Source: Heliopora coerulea | Lineage: Eukaryota; Cnidaria; Anthozoa; Scleralcyonacea; Helioporidae | Assembly: GCA_030142905.1 (NCBI GenBank) | Contig: JASJOG010000162.1 | Span: 520,001 to 584,000, forward strand | Reading direction: 5' to 3' | Length of the DNA: 64,000 bases | The notes under the pieces: model-generated | The model's database searches: none | What the model was told of the DNA's origin: nothing | Seen by the model: only the letters and a program-made list of their open reading frames with translations | In this document: positions 35,310-48,116 of the stretch, one piece after another | Layout of the letters: every line of letters begins with the position of its first letter | How positions within the stretch are numbered: the first letter of the stretch is position 1 | Made by a program: the position numbers and the translations under genes

Positions 35310-36032
35310 CAGGGATTTATTACACCAATTGAAAAATTGAATTTTGGCCAATTTTGACTTGGAAAAAGAAATCTAATGGGAATTAACGAAACTTATCTTC
35401 GAGACATCAATTTCCTTGGGAATTGGAATTCCTCTGGGATTTATTACACCAACTGAAAAATCGAATTTTGGCCGATTTCGACTTGCGAAAAGAAATTCCA
35501 TAGGAATTGGAATTCCGTTGGGAATTAACGAAACATATATTCGAGACATCAATTCCCTTGGGAATTGGAATTCCTCTGGGATTTATTACACCAACTGAAA
35601 AATTGAATTTTGGCCGATTTCGACTTGCGAAAAGAAATTCCATAGGAATTGGAATTCCGTTGGGAATTAACGAAACATATATTCGAGACATCAATTCCCT
35701 TGGGAATTGGAATTCCTCTGGGATTTATTACACCAACTGAAAAATCGAATTTTGGCCGATTTCGACTTGCGAAAAGAAATTCCATAGGAATTGGAATTCC
35801 GTTGGGAATTAACGAAACTTATATTCGAGACATCAATTCCCTTGGGAATTGGAATTCCTCTGGGATTTATTACACCAACTGAAAAATCGAATTTTGGCCG
35901 ATTTTGACTTGCGAAAAGAAATTCCATAGGAATTGGAATTCCGTTGGGAATTAACGAAACTTATATTCGAGACATCAATTCCCTTGGGAAAATAAATCCC
36001 ATCGGAATTCGAATTCTCTTGGGAGTCAATCA
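35310..36032. repeat. 142-bp tandem repeat (about 4-5 units)
   Basis: Units contain ggaattggaattcctctggg, atttattacaccaactgaaa, ttttggccgatttcgacttg, gaattccgttgggaattaac and gagacatcaattccc, repeating at a 142-bp spacing (start codons at 35507 and 35649, for example). The first unit (from 35310) is shorter and more diverged; the middle units are nearly identical. Each unit holds EcoRI-like gaattc palindromes. Because 142 is not a multiple of three, successive units shift frame, yet all frames involved stay open. The derived ORFs on both strands are treated as repeat artefacts. Confidence 0.93.
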
Positions 36033-36039
36033 ATTTTCA

Positions 36040-37900
36040 ATTAGGAAATTTAATCCTTTTCCTAAGAACCTACACCCTAGCAAGGACATACTTAAGGCAC
36101 CCAAGTACCTACGCGCAACTAACCAAACACACAGGTGCCTATGGCTATAGCACTATAACGCAACCAGACGTACCTATGCGTCAGTAAAAAGAAAATCCAA
36201 ACGAATAAAATGCGTAAGTACCAATGCGCAAACAAAGACGCCGAAGGCACCAAACTGACGTAGCTATGCACACGCGGACTAGCGGAGACGGGCCCTAAGT
36301 ACCTCATGTCAAAGTGAAAACAATGCGCTATTACTACACCTTTTGCAGTTCATAACAAGAAAATATACCAACATTAACGTCAACTTGAAAATAAGCTAGA
36401 CAAATATACTCCGTGATCTAAGCTTCCCGTACAGATAGCTAAAAGCTTTTTCTTTTTTTTTTCAAATACGACAAATTTGGTGTGTGTTAGTAAACTGCTG
36501 TCAACTAAAGTTCGTTAACAGTGTGAAATATACATGTTTCCATGTAACCTTCAATTGACCTGCAACAGACTGGACAAATGTTTTGCGTAATTGAAATTTT
36601 ATTTTCGCTAATGTGTAGCAGAATAGTGTTAGCGGTAGTAAGTTGGTGCTATGGAATAGCTTTGCTTATAAATGCTAAAGAATGTCACTTTCCTGCCAAA
36701 ACTATAAATCAGTGTCTACTCAATAAAATGAATGTTTTTCGTGTTAATAAGTTCGAGTTTGGCGTTAAGTAATAAAAAGCTGAAGGTACAATGTGCAAGT
36801 AATATATTATCTGGTAGTTACCCACAACTGAAAGAATAATTCGGTATCTATACCGACGTACCAATATGATAGTAGAAGAATGTCTTCGCCCTGACGTCAG
36901 TGAGTCAAAGAATAGTCTGGAAACTCTTGTTTTGGTTTACTTTTATGCAGAATCAACGTGCTCAACATGATAAATATTTGGAATAATTAACCAATCAACT
37001 AACAGAAACGTTCGAGTTTAGTTTCTCAACCTTGCCATTCGAATGTTAAATATCCATTCAAGAAAACTTTTGTGAATGGTAAGACCCCTTTCAATATAAG
37101 TCGAAGCTTCATTATTTTTCTTTGCCAGCCACTTTGACGTGAGTAGAGTTTTCACGCCGTTCTTCGACCGACTATGCTAACAAGTACGCAAGTGAACAAC
37201 GTAATTTGGTCATATATACATAGGGTCGGTTGTTTAAACCTTGACCTCCGGTATATTACTCTTGACATCGGATGATTCAATCGACAAAAACTTCTCCACC
37301 GAACATGTTTGGTTCTTCTTGACATAAGTAACACCGATCACCCTCTTTGTCGTGCCAGAATATGCCTGTCGGACAAGATTAATTAACCGGATATGTCGTG
37401 TTGACTCAACCAATCCCAGTAAAAATTCTAATCACGACTAATCAAGAACAAGTGAAAAGACACGGAGACCAATTTCTACCTTTTTACAACTACGGTTACG
37501 TTACAAATGAAGTTATACCAATGTTTCACAGATTGAGTATGGTCACCAACAGATCTAGGGTGGGGTTCACCAGGCCACTCTCTTGTCAAAGTGGCACAGT
37601 CTATTTCCAGAGACCAAGACCAAAACTGGTCCAGTACTCTTCCATTCCAAACTACGGGAATCGTTTTCGCAGGGTTATGATCTTAATCTCAGTTCGACTC
37701 CTCTTCAAAATAAAATCAGGATCTACCAATGATTATCATTTTGATAAAATGCTATTGAAACTGAAGATGACTGCAACTGGGTTTTGTTTCAGCCATATAT
37801 ACACACTTCATCAATGATATGCAATTTACAATCATACTTTGGTTTTCACAGCTAAAACACTAACCACAAACCATATTAGAACTCCCTGAAAGTTACAGCA
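36040..37900. other. CpG-normal sequence between the two depleted blocks, no gene supported
   Basis: Contains a 139-codon + frame at 37398-37817 (MLTQPIPVKILITT...) without recognisable domain, repeats or splice support. CG dinucleotides are frequent here, in contrast to both neighbours. Confidence 0.4.
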
Positions 37901-40900
37901 GAACGAAAATTTCCCGTATTTCGTGGACTTTGTCACATAACTACCTTGCTTTAACACCAATTAAAAACCCACAAGCTGACTTTGAGATTCAGAATTGCCT
38001 GAAATTGCCAGAAGAGCTGATGTCAAAACGAAAGCCAACGAAACTTTATTCTTGCAAGTGCGTATGCCAATTTCAAGAAAATTTCACAATTTTTTGGAAG
38101 CAAAATAGTCACTGGTGTAGTGACTCAACTTATTTTTCATGTTTTTCTTGTTCAATGAAATGGTTACCATTAAATATCCTGAAACTGTATTGCCTGAGCC
38201 ACAATGAGTTTATGGTGAGATGATGAAACTCAGGTAGTCACAGGTATTATGTGAAGTCAAGAATTGACATGACGGTTATTGTACGTAGTTTGCCCATTGA
38301 AACATTTAGCTGAAGTATATCATTCATATTCTTGTCATCAAGCCTGCAAGATATACTAGTTAAAAATTAAAACAAATTTCAACAGTTTAGTAAAAACAAT
38401 GAAAAAATCGGAGAAAAACACGCAATGTTAGATCAGTCATGATTTCACCACATGTCTATGCAGGGCTTGAATTTAATTTTTGGGATAGTTAACCACTTGG
38501 GTTGGTAGACTGGAGTTTTACAAACCAAATTACAGAGTTTATTGTCCAAGACTCTGTAGATGGATTTCCATTTTCCTGTTTGTTATGTGGACTTTTTAGA
38601 TTTAAATTCAAATTTTCTGATCATTCAAAATGCAACCAACCTCAAAGCAGTGAAAAAACCATCAACATTTGGTAAGATTTGATCATATTCTTTTACATAA
38701 GATTTTTTCCAGTTCAAAATTATTTCTAACATTATTTTTACTAACCATATCAGGTTACTTAATAAACAGATTTTTAGCAATCATGCAATAAAAATGACTA
38801 ACAATTGGTTAATTGGGATACTGTCAATTTTGAGTCCTGTGTGTGTTGGGCAAATGTACTCTCAGGATCCCTCACAATACTGTGCAATCTTTTCAGCATA
38901 GAGTTTCCTCGTGGGTTATAGAAAAAAAACCTTTTCAGACACATCTACTGCAATCTCATACAAACTTGTTTGGTCAAAATGGCTCAACTTTCACCCTACA
39001 AAGCAGCCATCTCATCAACTACCAAATTTTCAGACCTATGACTTCAACAATGACAACTCAAAAATTTAATCCTCATTACATATTGCCAAACATGTGAGAA
39101 GCTTTGTGTTGTTTTCAACCTTGAGCTACCGTATTAAGATCTCATTGTTCACACGTTATTTTAGCATAACTGAATAGTGCTATAAGCTAGTGTTGGCTCT
39201 AAGGAAGTGGGGGTCATGAGAGGACATATGCCCCTCCAGCAAAAATTTTGCCTCCCCATTTTGCTCCCTACCCCACCCCCCCAAACTCATAATGAAAGTG
39301 TATGATTTTGTGTATCTGAGTTGCTATTTATGCATGGAAATGCATTTTGAATGCAAAATCAGGGATGTTATTTCAGAATGTTTTATGTAAGTCATAAATG
39401 CTGAATAGTCAATTGTCCTAAAACTTTTTATATTTTACCCTAAATTTCAGATTGTTTCCAAGGGATTTGCCTCTATTCAAAATTCAGTTGCTCCTTGTTT
39501 GCCCCTCCCCCAGACCACATTGTCTGGTGTGGCCACTGTTATTAGCTCAGTCCAAACAACACTACAATTACTCTTGTTGAATGTGGTTACTCACTGGTTA
39601 TCCAAATATTCAGTCTTGGTCATCAGTTTTCTCTTGATAGAGGATATACATTTGCCCAACATACAATTCAAAATATTTTGTCAACAGGTTGAATTTGTTC
39701 AAATCCACCTGCACAAATAATTTAACTTGGTTTCTCCCAGTAATGCACTTGACTTGGCTGAAACATCCAGTTCACCAGGAATTACAGGCATTGAAAACCT
39801 AAAGAAACAAAATAAAAGAAGCTTGAGACAATGAAATAATACTTTAACACATAAATTTGTAGTTCTTGATGATTATTGTTATATGACAATTTGCACTCCT
39901 CAATTACAAAAGGTGCTCTTTAAATTTCAAGTGTTGGGAAAAATGTTAATTCTGGAAAAGTATACAGTCACTTAAGTGCTCCATCCCTAAAAGGAATGTC
40001 TTAAACCAACATTCTTTATGGACCAAAAAATTATTACTATTGTAAAACATCCCTCAAAACACCTTCATCCTTGTGATTTAAATAATGCAACACATGTGCA
40101 GATTATATTCATTTCTCAATTACTCATTAACTTTCAGATATCCCACTTTGGGGAATAAAGTTATCTGGCAAATACGTTGAGCTACTCATACACTAGTCAG
40201 GAGCACAGAGAGGATAGGTAGCCAGGGCAACTTCCCTGGGGCCTGCACCATACAAGGGGCCTGTTGCTAGTCACGCCATGCTAATCTGCTAATTTTGTTT
40301 AATGATATAGGATAAATTAATTCTACACCAAAAATGTCATTTATACAATATGAATGTATATAAAAATTTGTCCCAAATCCCCTCCTCCACCTCTGTTGTC
40401 AAAAATGTAGGCTTCCTGCCACCTAACCTTTCCCTGGGCCCATCTTGGCAGCCCTGACATTAGGCACCAGAAAATGGGAAAATGTCAACACACCTTATCA
40501 GGACTGTATTCAAACATTTTTGTCAGAAGTGTACTAAAAGTGTTACATGGCTCAACTTGGTACAAGTATGGCTGTGCTGAAAAAACATTCAACATCTTGT
40601 TACTTGTTGCTAACATGCAACATTTAAGTGCATGATGTCCCCATTCATTTAAAATATTCAATGTCAATTTCCAATCAAAAAAAGAATTGCCAAAGTAATT
40701 TTTTTGCTATTTGATGATTCAAATTTAAATGCTGATATTGCACTGAAGCTCTTTTAAGCCTAAGTTTGCTTTGCTAAAATAGTGTGAATGAAATGTTCTT
40801 TCAATTAGTACTTTGGGATTTAAGTCCATTTTAGAAAAGCATCCTTGTCAGACATTTGTCCATTTTATCCACCATAATTGAAACTGAAAAATAAGACTTA

Positions 40901-41636
40901 AATTATGAAATCAGAAATTGCTGTGCCTCAGAAAAATGGCTGTAAATTTCTATTGTTTTTATCTTTCATTATTCAATATCAATGAACTTAACTCATTAAG
41001 GGGCAGGGGTCATCCCCTCAACAAGTAAAATTGTCTGGAGTAAGCCAGAATAAAATTACAAAGTGCAATCCTACCCCTTAATGGGTTAGAGGAAAGATAA
41101 ATCCACAGACAGGCAAGGATGTATTTAAGGATTCTATTACTACAATGCATAAATGTGGGTACATAATTTTAAAAACAGTAACTTGAGAGTTTCCAAACTT
41201 CAACATTAAACTCAATTTCAGCCAAGAAAGTTTTCTATAATTATTTTGCTGGTTAATGCCAGTTGATTTTACTTGCCAAAGGGAATCTCTGGACAGGAAA
41301 TGGCTAATGAATATTTAGTTATACAAGGTGACATTAACTTTTCACAGTAGGAGGTTAAAATGCCTTTTTATACTAATCCTTGGTTGTATTATTTACAGAA
41401 TGAGTGGCCAATTTTTATTAGGGAATACAGACATGAGGGGAAGCCAAAGGTTAAGATGTGTGATGCAGAACTTGCCCAAAGTCATCTTTCAAAAATTGTT
41501 ATAAGTTACTAAATGATTGGAAAGGTAAAAATAAACCTAGTTTGTGGTGAAAACCCCATTACAGAAGGTAGCAACAAGTTCACATAAATGTGATGCAGAG
41601 CTGATTAGTCAAACATCAATGGCTATAAATGTGTTA

Positions 41637-41948
41637 GCAGGGGCAGATTTAGGAGGGGTGCATTGGAAGCATGCCCCTCCTTTTTGATTAGTTGTCATGT
41701 GACTTTTTCTTTGTTACAAAACATATTATTAAACATGTCATCCACCAAGGATTGATGGTTATTTTCAAAAAGAATTGGAACAAACAGCAAAGAAAAGAAT
41801 TGGTAAGTAGAAGAAATTCAAACTCAAAAAAACATCAGAAACAACAGTAACGTATAGATTCTTCCACTAAAATGTGATATAGTGGCATGAATTTGCAGAA
41901 AACATTTTGCACCCCCATCTTTCTAAAACTTTTGGATCTGCCACTGGT
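41637..41948. mobile_element. hAT-like MITE, older copy
   Basis: Left end caggggcagatttaggaggg, right end ttggatctgccactg. The interior (gcatgcccctcc, ttagttgtcatgtgactt, gaatttgcagaaaacattttgcaccccc) is collinear with the younger copy at 50768-51044. Confidence 0.6.
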
Positions 41949-43429
41949 TACAGTTAAAGACCATCATATTTTCAGACACTAATTAAACATCAATTTCATT
42001 TAATCTGTTTTCTTTACAAGTTATTGATGAGTTTCAGAATCACATTTAACCCAAGGGTGGTGCCATGAACTTCCCATAGCAGGGGCTAAAGTCCATGACA
42101 GGAACACTACAACAGAATGGCTGGAACCATGCTCTCCTTGATGATTTCATAATTATTTGAAGGTTGAAAACACAAATGAAAAGTGAGTCTACTCAGTCTT
42201 GTATTTGACTAAATAATTCAAGTACAATATCTGATTACGGACTCAAAAATTAAAATGTATTTAACATGCTTTGTTGACTACCAAGGTGTGGTGCCAGGAT
42301 GTCCTATTACATAAAGGGTTAAGATCCAGGTGCCTGTGCTTTCAAAATTTCATAATTTGTACAGCAGGTTTAAAATGCCATGCTAATTTTAGCCGGAAAT
42401 AATTCAACTGACAAGCAACAGCTAAACAGCAATGTGACATTATGAAAATTCATTAATTGCTTGGCTAAATCAACAGACACACAGTTTTTATAAAATAAAA
42501 AAGATTTCTATATAATAATAAAAAAATGAGTTGCCAACAGTAACAAGGTAAATATTTGCATTTTTCAATCATCAAAATAATACTATACAAATAAGAAGAA
42601 AACACTTTGTCTCAAATAATTCATAGAAACAAAGACCAGCTTTGGAAAGGCTAATTTTTTTTTTGTCTTCTACTTTATTCTTCAATGGACTATTAATTTT
42701 TCCCTGACAAAGGGGCTGTAGCCCACTTTGGCACTACCCCTGATTCAAATGGTTTTTTAGTCCCAAATGCATGTAATATTTTGGTTGATTACTGGAGTTC
42801 AAAACTCTATGGCATAAAACTTTTCTGTAAGTCTTCCTTACTTGTAAGTCTGCGTACAAAATTTGTCTATCAAATGTTCATAATTACTAATTTACAACTG
42901 AGTTTTTACAGGATCATTAATTAAGAATAGTTGAAGAAGAAACTGTAATGAACAAAAATGCAACTAGAACTTGGAGCTCATTTACTTTCAACCATTACCT
43001 TTTTCATTTTCACAAACACCACAACTATAAAACCACACCCTTTCCTAAGTCTCCCCTCTTAGCAACGATTGAAAGTTACAGTAACTAGGCTTCTGGTCAT
43101 CAATGATTTGTGACATTAACTACATTTTTCACAGCATGGCCCTAACTGCCAATAAACAGGATGGAAATCAGGTCATTAAAATCATATACATCAAATGTGC
43201 ATTCCCATTTCTGAACCATCCTCAGGGTAAAATAAATAAATGTTTAAGGTACAACTGCAGCTTTTAGTGAACACCAGTATAACAGTGACCATATTGCATG
43301 TTCACCAACCCTAATATAACCAGTTGCTGACACACCAGTGCCTGCTAAACTATAGTCTAGCCATGTTCAGGTGTTGTTAGAATCTCTTGTTCTCTTACTG
43401 TATGACAAATTAAACAAACATACTATTCC

Positions 43430-43512
43430 CGGTTGACTCGACAACTCATCATACTGGTAGAGCTGCATTCCAAACACTCTAAGATGCATGTTCAAGTCCT
43501 TCTAAACATCTG
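43430..43512 (+). repeat. tRNA-derived SINE head (family A, decayed)
   Basis: GGTTGACTCGACAACTCATC, then atgttcaagtccttctaaac in the B-box position. The upstream ctgaaccatcctcagggtaa at 43213 is the family's usual companion module. Confidence 0.5.
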
Positions 43513-43847
43513 AGTCATGTCTGCCCTAAAGCTTAAACTAGTTTAATAGAGATAGGTTATAATTCTTTCCTGGCAGGATGTCTCCCCTTGACTAGTAAAA
43601 TTGCAGGTAAAAAAGTTCACTAAGGTCAAACAGGCTAGGCCAAAGTAGGGTTATATTCGCTTCGTGTTAACCAGTTGAATGACAGGCAGCTGACTTTGCT
43701 GCACAAAATCGCCCCGTGGCAAAACTTAACTGTTTTTAATTTATTTTCGTTGGTGAACAGATGTAAAAACCTACGATAATGCTATGGTTAAATGTTCCCT
43801 ATATCCCAAAACCAAACTCAATAATTGTTAAAACAATGGACAAGATA

Positions 43848-44594
43848 CCGTATTTACTCGATTGATCGCCGCCCCCGATTGAGCGCCGCCCCCGAAAGAG
43901 CGCCGCATTTGAGATAAAGTTTTTTTAAAGAGCGCCGCACTAATTATTTTCAAATGCGGCGCTTAATCGAAGCATCGTCGAATGGCTCGGCACAATCGGA
44001 ATACACGAAGAAACAGCAGCTGGGAACTTGAAGGCGCCCCCAAGAAGAACGATTTTACAATGGATTATCGACGCTTGGGCCGATTTGCCAACGGATATTA
44101 TCAAGAAATCCTTCACATGCTGTGTATTGAACCTTCCCGTTGATGCGTCACAGGACGATTTCATTCACTGCCTGAAAGAGGGACAGCCTTGTAGCACCGG
44201 ACGAGAAATGCTTCGATCGCAGTTGGATATCCTGGATGAACCAGACACGAATCCCTTTCAATGCGACGAATTTACGTCTTCTGATGTCGAGGAGGCATAT
44301 CCAACAACGGTTACGATGCAGCAGTTGGACTCAGATCATGAAGAGGACAGTCACATTGATATTTTGTAAACTTGTAAACAGTGTAAAAACTTTCCGCCGT
44401 CAAAATGAGGACATTTAGTGACAAAGACATTTAAAACTTGTTTATTTCATTGTTAAAAGTTCTTGTTATAATTCACAAATAAAAGACTTTTTTAAAGAGC
44501 GCCGCCCCCGATTTAGCGCCGCCCCCGAATGAGCGCCGCATCTAAAGCTCTGAAAATTTAAAGAGCGCCGCAGCGCTCAAACGAGTAAATACGG
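43848..44594 (+). mobile_element. pogo/Tigger-like non-autonomous transposon (747 bp)
   Basis: Ends ccgtatttactcga... and ...cgagtaaatacgg are inverted repeats flanked by TA on both sides (43846-43847, 44595-44596). Sub-terminal blocks of gagcgccgcccccga type repeat several times at both ends, in direct and inverted forms. The only coding content is the C-terminal part of a transposase (44028-44369), so it is an internal-deletion derivative. CpG-rich ends contrast with the depleted block next to it, implying a recent insertion. Confidence 0.85.
44028..44369 (+). CDS. pogo/Tigger transposase C-terminal fragment (113 residues)
   Basis: Begins at KAPPRRTILQWIIDAWADLP, followed by IIKKSFTCCVLNL, FIHCLKEGQPC and an acidic end (SDHEEDSHIDIL). 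In pogo/Tigger transposases this W..aW..vp...i.kSF..cGlnla stretch is the end of the DDE domain and its tail. The catalytic Asp residues are missing. The Met is internal to the ancestral protein. It could be transcribed as a small acidic protein, but nothing shows this. Confidence 0.7.
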   Translation: MKAPPRRTILQWIIDAWADLPTDIIKKSFTCCVLNLPVDASQDDFIHCLKEGQPCSTGREMLRSQLDILDEPDTNPFQCDEFTSSDVEEAYPTTVTMQQLDSDHEEDSHIDIL

Positions 44595-44599
44595 TAAGT

Positions 44600-46250
44600 A
44601 CTGCGCGTGATTCTCAAACTCCATCATGAAACCAAACCGAAGATCGACATGCTGCGACTACTGTACAAAATGCCGTACCATTTCCAATTCGCTTGAACTA
44701 CTCTGTATGGGAGACTATGCGATATTCCTACACACTTGCACTAACAGAATTGTGGAAACACTTGATATGTCTACGTCAAAACATACAAGATCAGAATGAA
44801 TCTTATAACTATGTTCTTTAAACTAACCTCGGTTTGCTTGGTAGCCTTTCTTCCGCTTTCCACTTTTAAATCAGCTTTTAATATTAAAAAGAACAGGTGC
44901 TTTCCACTGATGAACTAATTTGCGTAGGACCTTCCCAAACGTTTGAAAAACCGAGGTATTCAACACCTGCAAAGTCGGCCATCTTGAGATACACGTGCCA
45001 GGTTCATCCACGTGGTTAAAACATGGTAAAAGGCGGAGCCAAGGTGGGGTTGGGGAGGTGCTCCGCCTGACCACAAACTGAATTTCGAGCAATATTTTAA
45101 GCCAATTCCGAGGATTCCCGACTATGTGTTATATCAGAGATGAAGAAACGAAAACCTGGTCATGCTGACTCATGTTCCTTGCACAGCTGGACTGGCTCAC
45201 TGAGTATTTCACTTAATTTCAAGAATTTTGTACAGCAGTACTTCGTGAAGGTTTCCTTTCACGATTTCATTAAAAAATCTAGAATTTCAAGAGTTACAAC
45301 AATAACTTTTAATTTTCCCCTCAAACAAACACGAGTAACGTTGCCCAAGAGACAAGATTACGCTTCTCTTGTAATGATCTTTATTAATCACTTAAAAAAC
45401 ATACGTATTAGACTAGCCTATTGTTGTGATTATCAATGACGCGTAATAATACATACAAACATAAATACATACAAACAAACATACATACATACATGCATAC
45501 ATACATGACGTCGTTACACAGCCAGTTTAACACAAAAATAATTTCAAACTAGGGTTGTTGTTAATTGATGGCCCAATTAGATAAGTTTTCACTTTTTTCT
45601 TTCTTTCTTTCTTTTTTTTTGTCGTTCATTCCCCAATTATAGTAATGACGATTGGTTAATTAAAAGTTAAATTTTGGGTTTTTTGACAATTTTTGAAAAT
45701 TATCAAAGTTATAATCGTCGCAATTGACGAAACAGGCGGAAATCGAATTCTAGTAATGAAAATTATTAAAGTTCTCAAGGAATATAATGGAAGGGTGGGC
45801 GAGGGTTTGTTGCGCACATGTATTTCTAGTAAACTGATATTTTATAGTTCACATTTTTTAAATGCCAACAATTTATGTATCTTCAAAAAGCTACCAAATG
45901 ACAATACAGTCGCAGATTCAATTTTTAGAAAGGATTAGGTTTTAACTTTTATTCAAAACTTACCTTGTCTTTGGCAGACGTTAGAAAGCGGAGTTCCTCA
46001 AACAGCAGACCCCACCAAACCCTGAGCCCATTTACACGATTCGACCGTCGTATACAATTGTACGTCCTGGGGTATGTAATGTTGTCTCAAAGGCGTAATT
46101 TCAGCTTTTGATTCGCTTACTGAAGTAGCAATACGTTCGAAGTACTCCTATCAGTTGATCGGATACGTTACAACGAACAATAGTGGTCCTGGCGTCTATT
46201 CAAAGGTCCAAAGAGATCATATACTGGATAGAGGGGTGTTGTAGCTAAAT
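44600..46250. other. Intergenic, no gene recognised; short microsatellite at 45440-45515
   Basis: The stretch 45440-45515 is a (CATA/CAAA)n tract. Elsewhere I see no splice-supported frame. Confidence 0.4.
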
Positions 46251-46459
46251 GTCACTCAACCACAGATGAAAAACTAAGGGCTGCCAAATTGGATACATTT
46301 TGGGGCTAGTATAAAGATCCTACATGCATTACTGGGGAACCTGGCCTCGTTTGAATTCGGTTCTTGTTTTTAACGTTGGGCGCGGCCAAGGGGGCCTGTG
46401 CCTCCCGAGAATTCTGAAAAGTATAGTGACAAAAAGTCAGTTTATTCACCTGAGACAAA

Positions 46460-47545
46460 AATTTGGGATTATAATAATAATAATAATAATAATAACTTTA
46501 TTTAACGAGGGTAAAACACTTTACAGTTAAAACTGATAAACTAGTGGCCCTCAATATACTATACATAAAATCGAAAAAATAAAATGAAATGACTAGTAAC
46601 TAAATATTAAAATAGAGTTGACTTAAGAAATAGAAAAATGGTCAAGTCCTATGTATGATTCCTTAAGATAATTTACATAATTTTTCTTAAAAATCTTAAC
46701 ATTCTGACTAGACCTAATTTTAATAGGGAGCTTGTTCCACTCTTTCACTGCCGCGACAGCAAAAGTCCTTCCTCCCCCTCTGTTTCACGCGAGTATTTCG
46801 GGCATCTCAGGGTTAAACTTCCATGCCTCGACTGTCTCGTAGAAATATCACTAACCCGCGTCAGTGTGTTGGACAGATACTCAGGGCATTGGCCATTAAG
46901 GCATTTAAACACTAGACACAACTTGATTACATTAATTTCATCATAAAATGGTAACCATTCTAATTTCTTAAAAAGTTTAATTGTCCTCTCCTCTTTTGTT
47001 CTAACTCAGAGGATTACTCTTGCGGCTCTTTTTTGCAACCTGAACACCCTTCGTATGTTATTAGTGGAGGTCGACCCCCAGATTAAGTTACCGTACATCA
47101 TAACTGGTTTGATTATAGCGTTATAAAAGGTAAGACGCTCATTAGGAGGAAGATAATGTCTTATAGATCTTAAAGTTCCTATTCGCTGGGCAAGCTTTTT
47201 GCACACATAGTCTACATGGTCGTTAAACGATAGTTCCTGGTCAATATGAACACCTAATAACTTGTGGCTGGTGGTTTGTTCCAGCACAACACCCTTACTC
47301 GTCCTGATTTCCATCTCCATGCCCACATCGTCAATCTTTGATAATAGCCTGCTGCCCGACACAACCATGGCTTTGGTTTTTCCAGTATTCAGCTTGAACC
47401 GGTTGTTGTTTGACCAACTCTCGAGATCTCGGGTGCTCTCACACAAATCAGCACAAGGGATTTTTGATGGCATCATAGCACAACGTATTACGGTATTCTC
47501 CAGTGTAATACAATCTCTTCGAAAAACAACAGATGATCTCACGAT
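46460..47545 (-). mobile_element. 5'-truncated LINE (CR1/L2-like) with (ATT)n 3' end
   Basis: The - strand frame 47542-47006 encodes the end of the RT palm and the thumb: NNNRFKLNTGKTKAMVVSGS, SHKLLGVHIDQELSFNDHVD, KLAQRIGTLRSIRHYLPP, IIKPVMMYGNLIWG, LQKRAARVIL. Past a stop, frames at 47000-46640 continue with KKLEWLPFYDEINVIKLCLV, CPEYLSNTL and VKEWNKLPIKIRSS, the usual LINE C-terminus, with a stop and a frameshift. The 3' end is the (AAT)n tract at 46470-46497. The catalytic YADD region is missing. Confidence 0.85.
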
Positions 47546-48116
47546 CTTCCGACGTTACGTTACCTAGCAATGGTACTCCCAATTAGGTATCCATACCCCT
47601 ATAACCCACAGGCCCTCCCAATAACCAATACGTAACTCCCACGGTGGGTGCAGCTGAAGGACAACCTGACACTTCAAGAAATTTTTTGTATAGTTAAAAA
47701 CCAGCCAACATGGCTTACTCTTTTAATTGATTATAGAAGTAACCTGCACTTTTTACGTACACCATTACCTCAAACCTGTCAGTGTTACATTTAAAATAAA
47801 TTTCCCCCAAATACTTTATATTAAAATGTAAATATGCATACATAAAAATATGGGATATCTCTATTTACGAACACGTCCCAAAATATTTTGCCACTGACGA
47901 AGTCTTTCTGTCACCGTAAATGGCAAAACTTTGGAAACTGTAATCTAGCTGTTCAATGGCTTTGTTCCAGTAAAGGCCGATGTGTAACACCGTCCGTTTC
48001 GATTGCTTCATCACCTTCAGGTTTAAACGAAGTATTGAGATAACAATGTTCGATCCCAACTGCTGTTAGAACGAATCCAATATTCCACCGGTGTTTATGG
48101 AAATCGAATAACATAT

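Larger units (their letters stand above)
37900..43620. other. CpG-depleted non-coding block 2
   Basis: As in block 1, CG is nearly absent and TG/CA common. It carries decayed elements (for example 41637-41948) and several copies of the TTTTACTTGTC repeat. No exon chain found. The + frame at 38843-39097 is not supported. Confidence 0.65.

Noticed and set aside
35310..36032. CRISPR-like repeat array
   Set aside because: Units are contiguous, without unique spacers, and the genome is animal.
35407..36033. Repeated-looking proteins (GIGIPLGINETYIRDINSLG and the reverse-strand series)
   Set aside because: They come from the 142-bp tandem repeat, occur on both strands and shift frame between units.
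37398..37817. 139-codon + strand ORF
   Set aside because: No recognisable domain or splice context; kept only as an unsupported frame.
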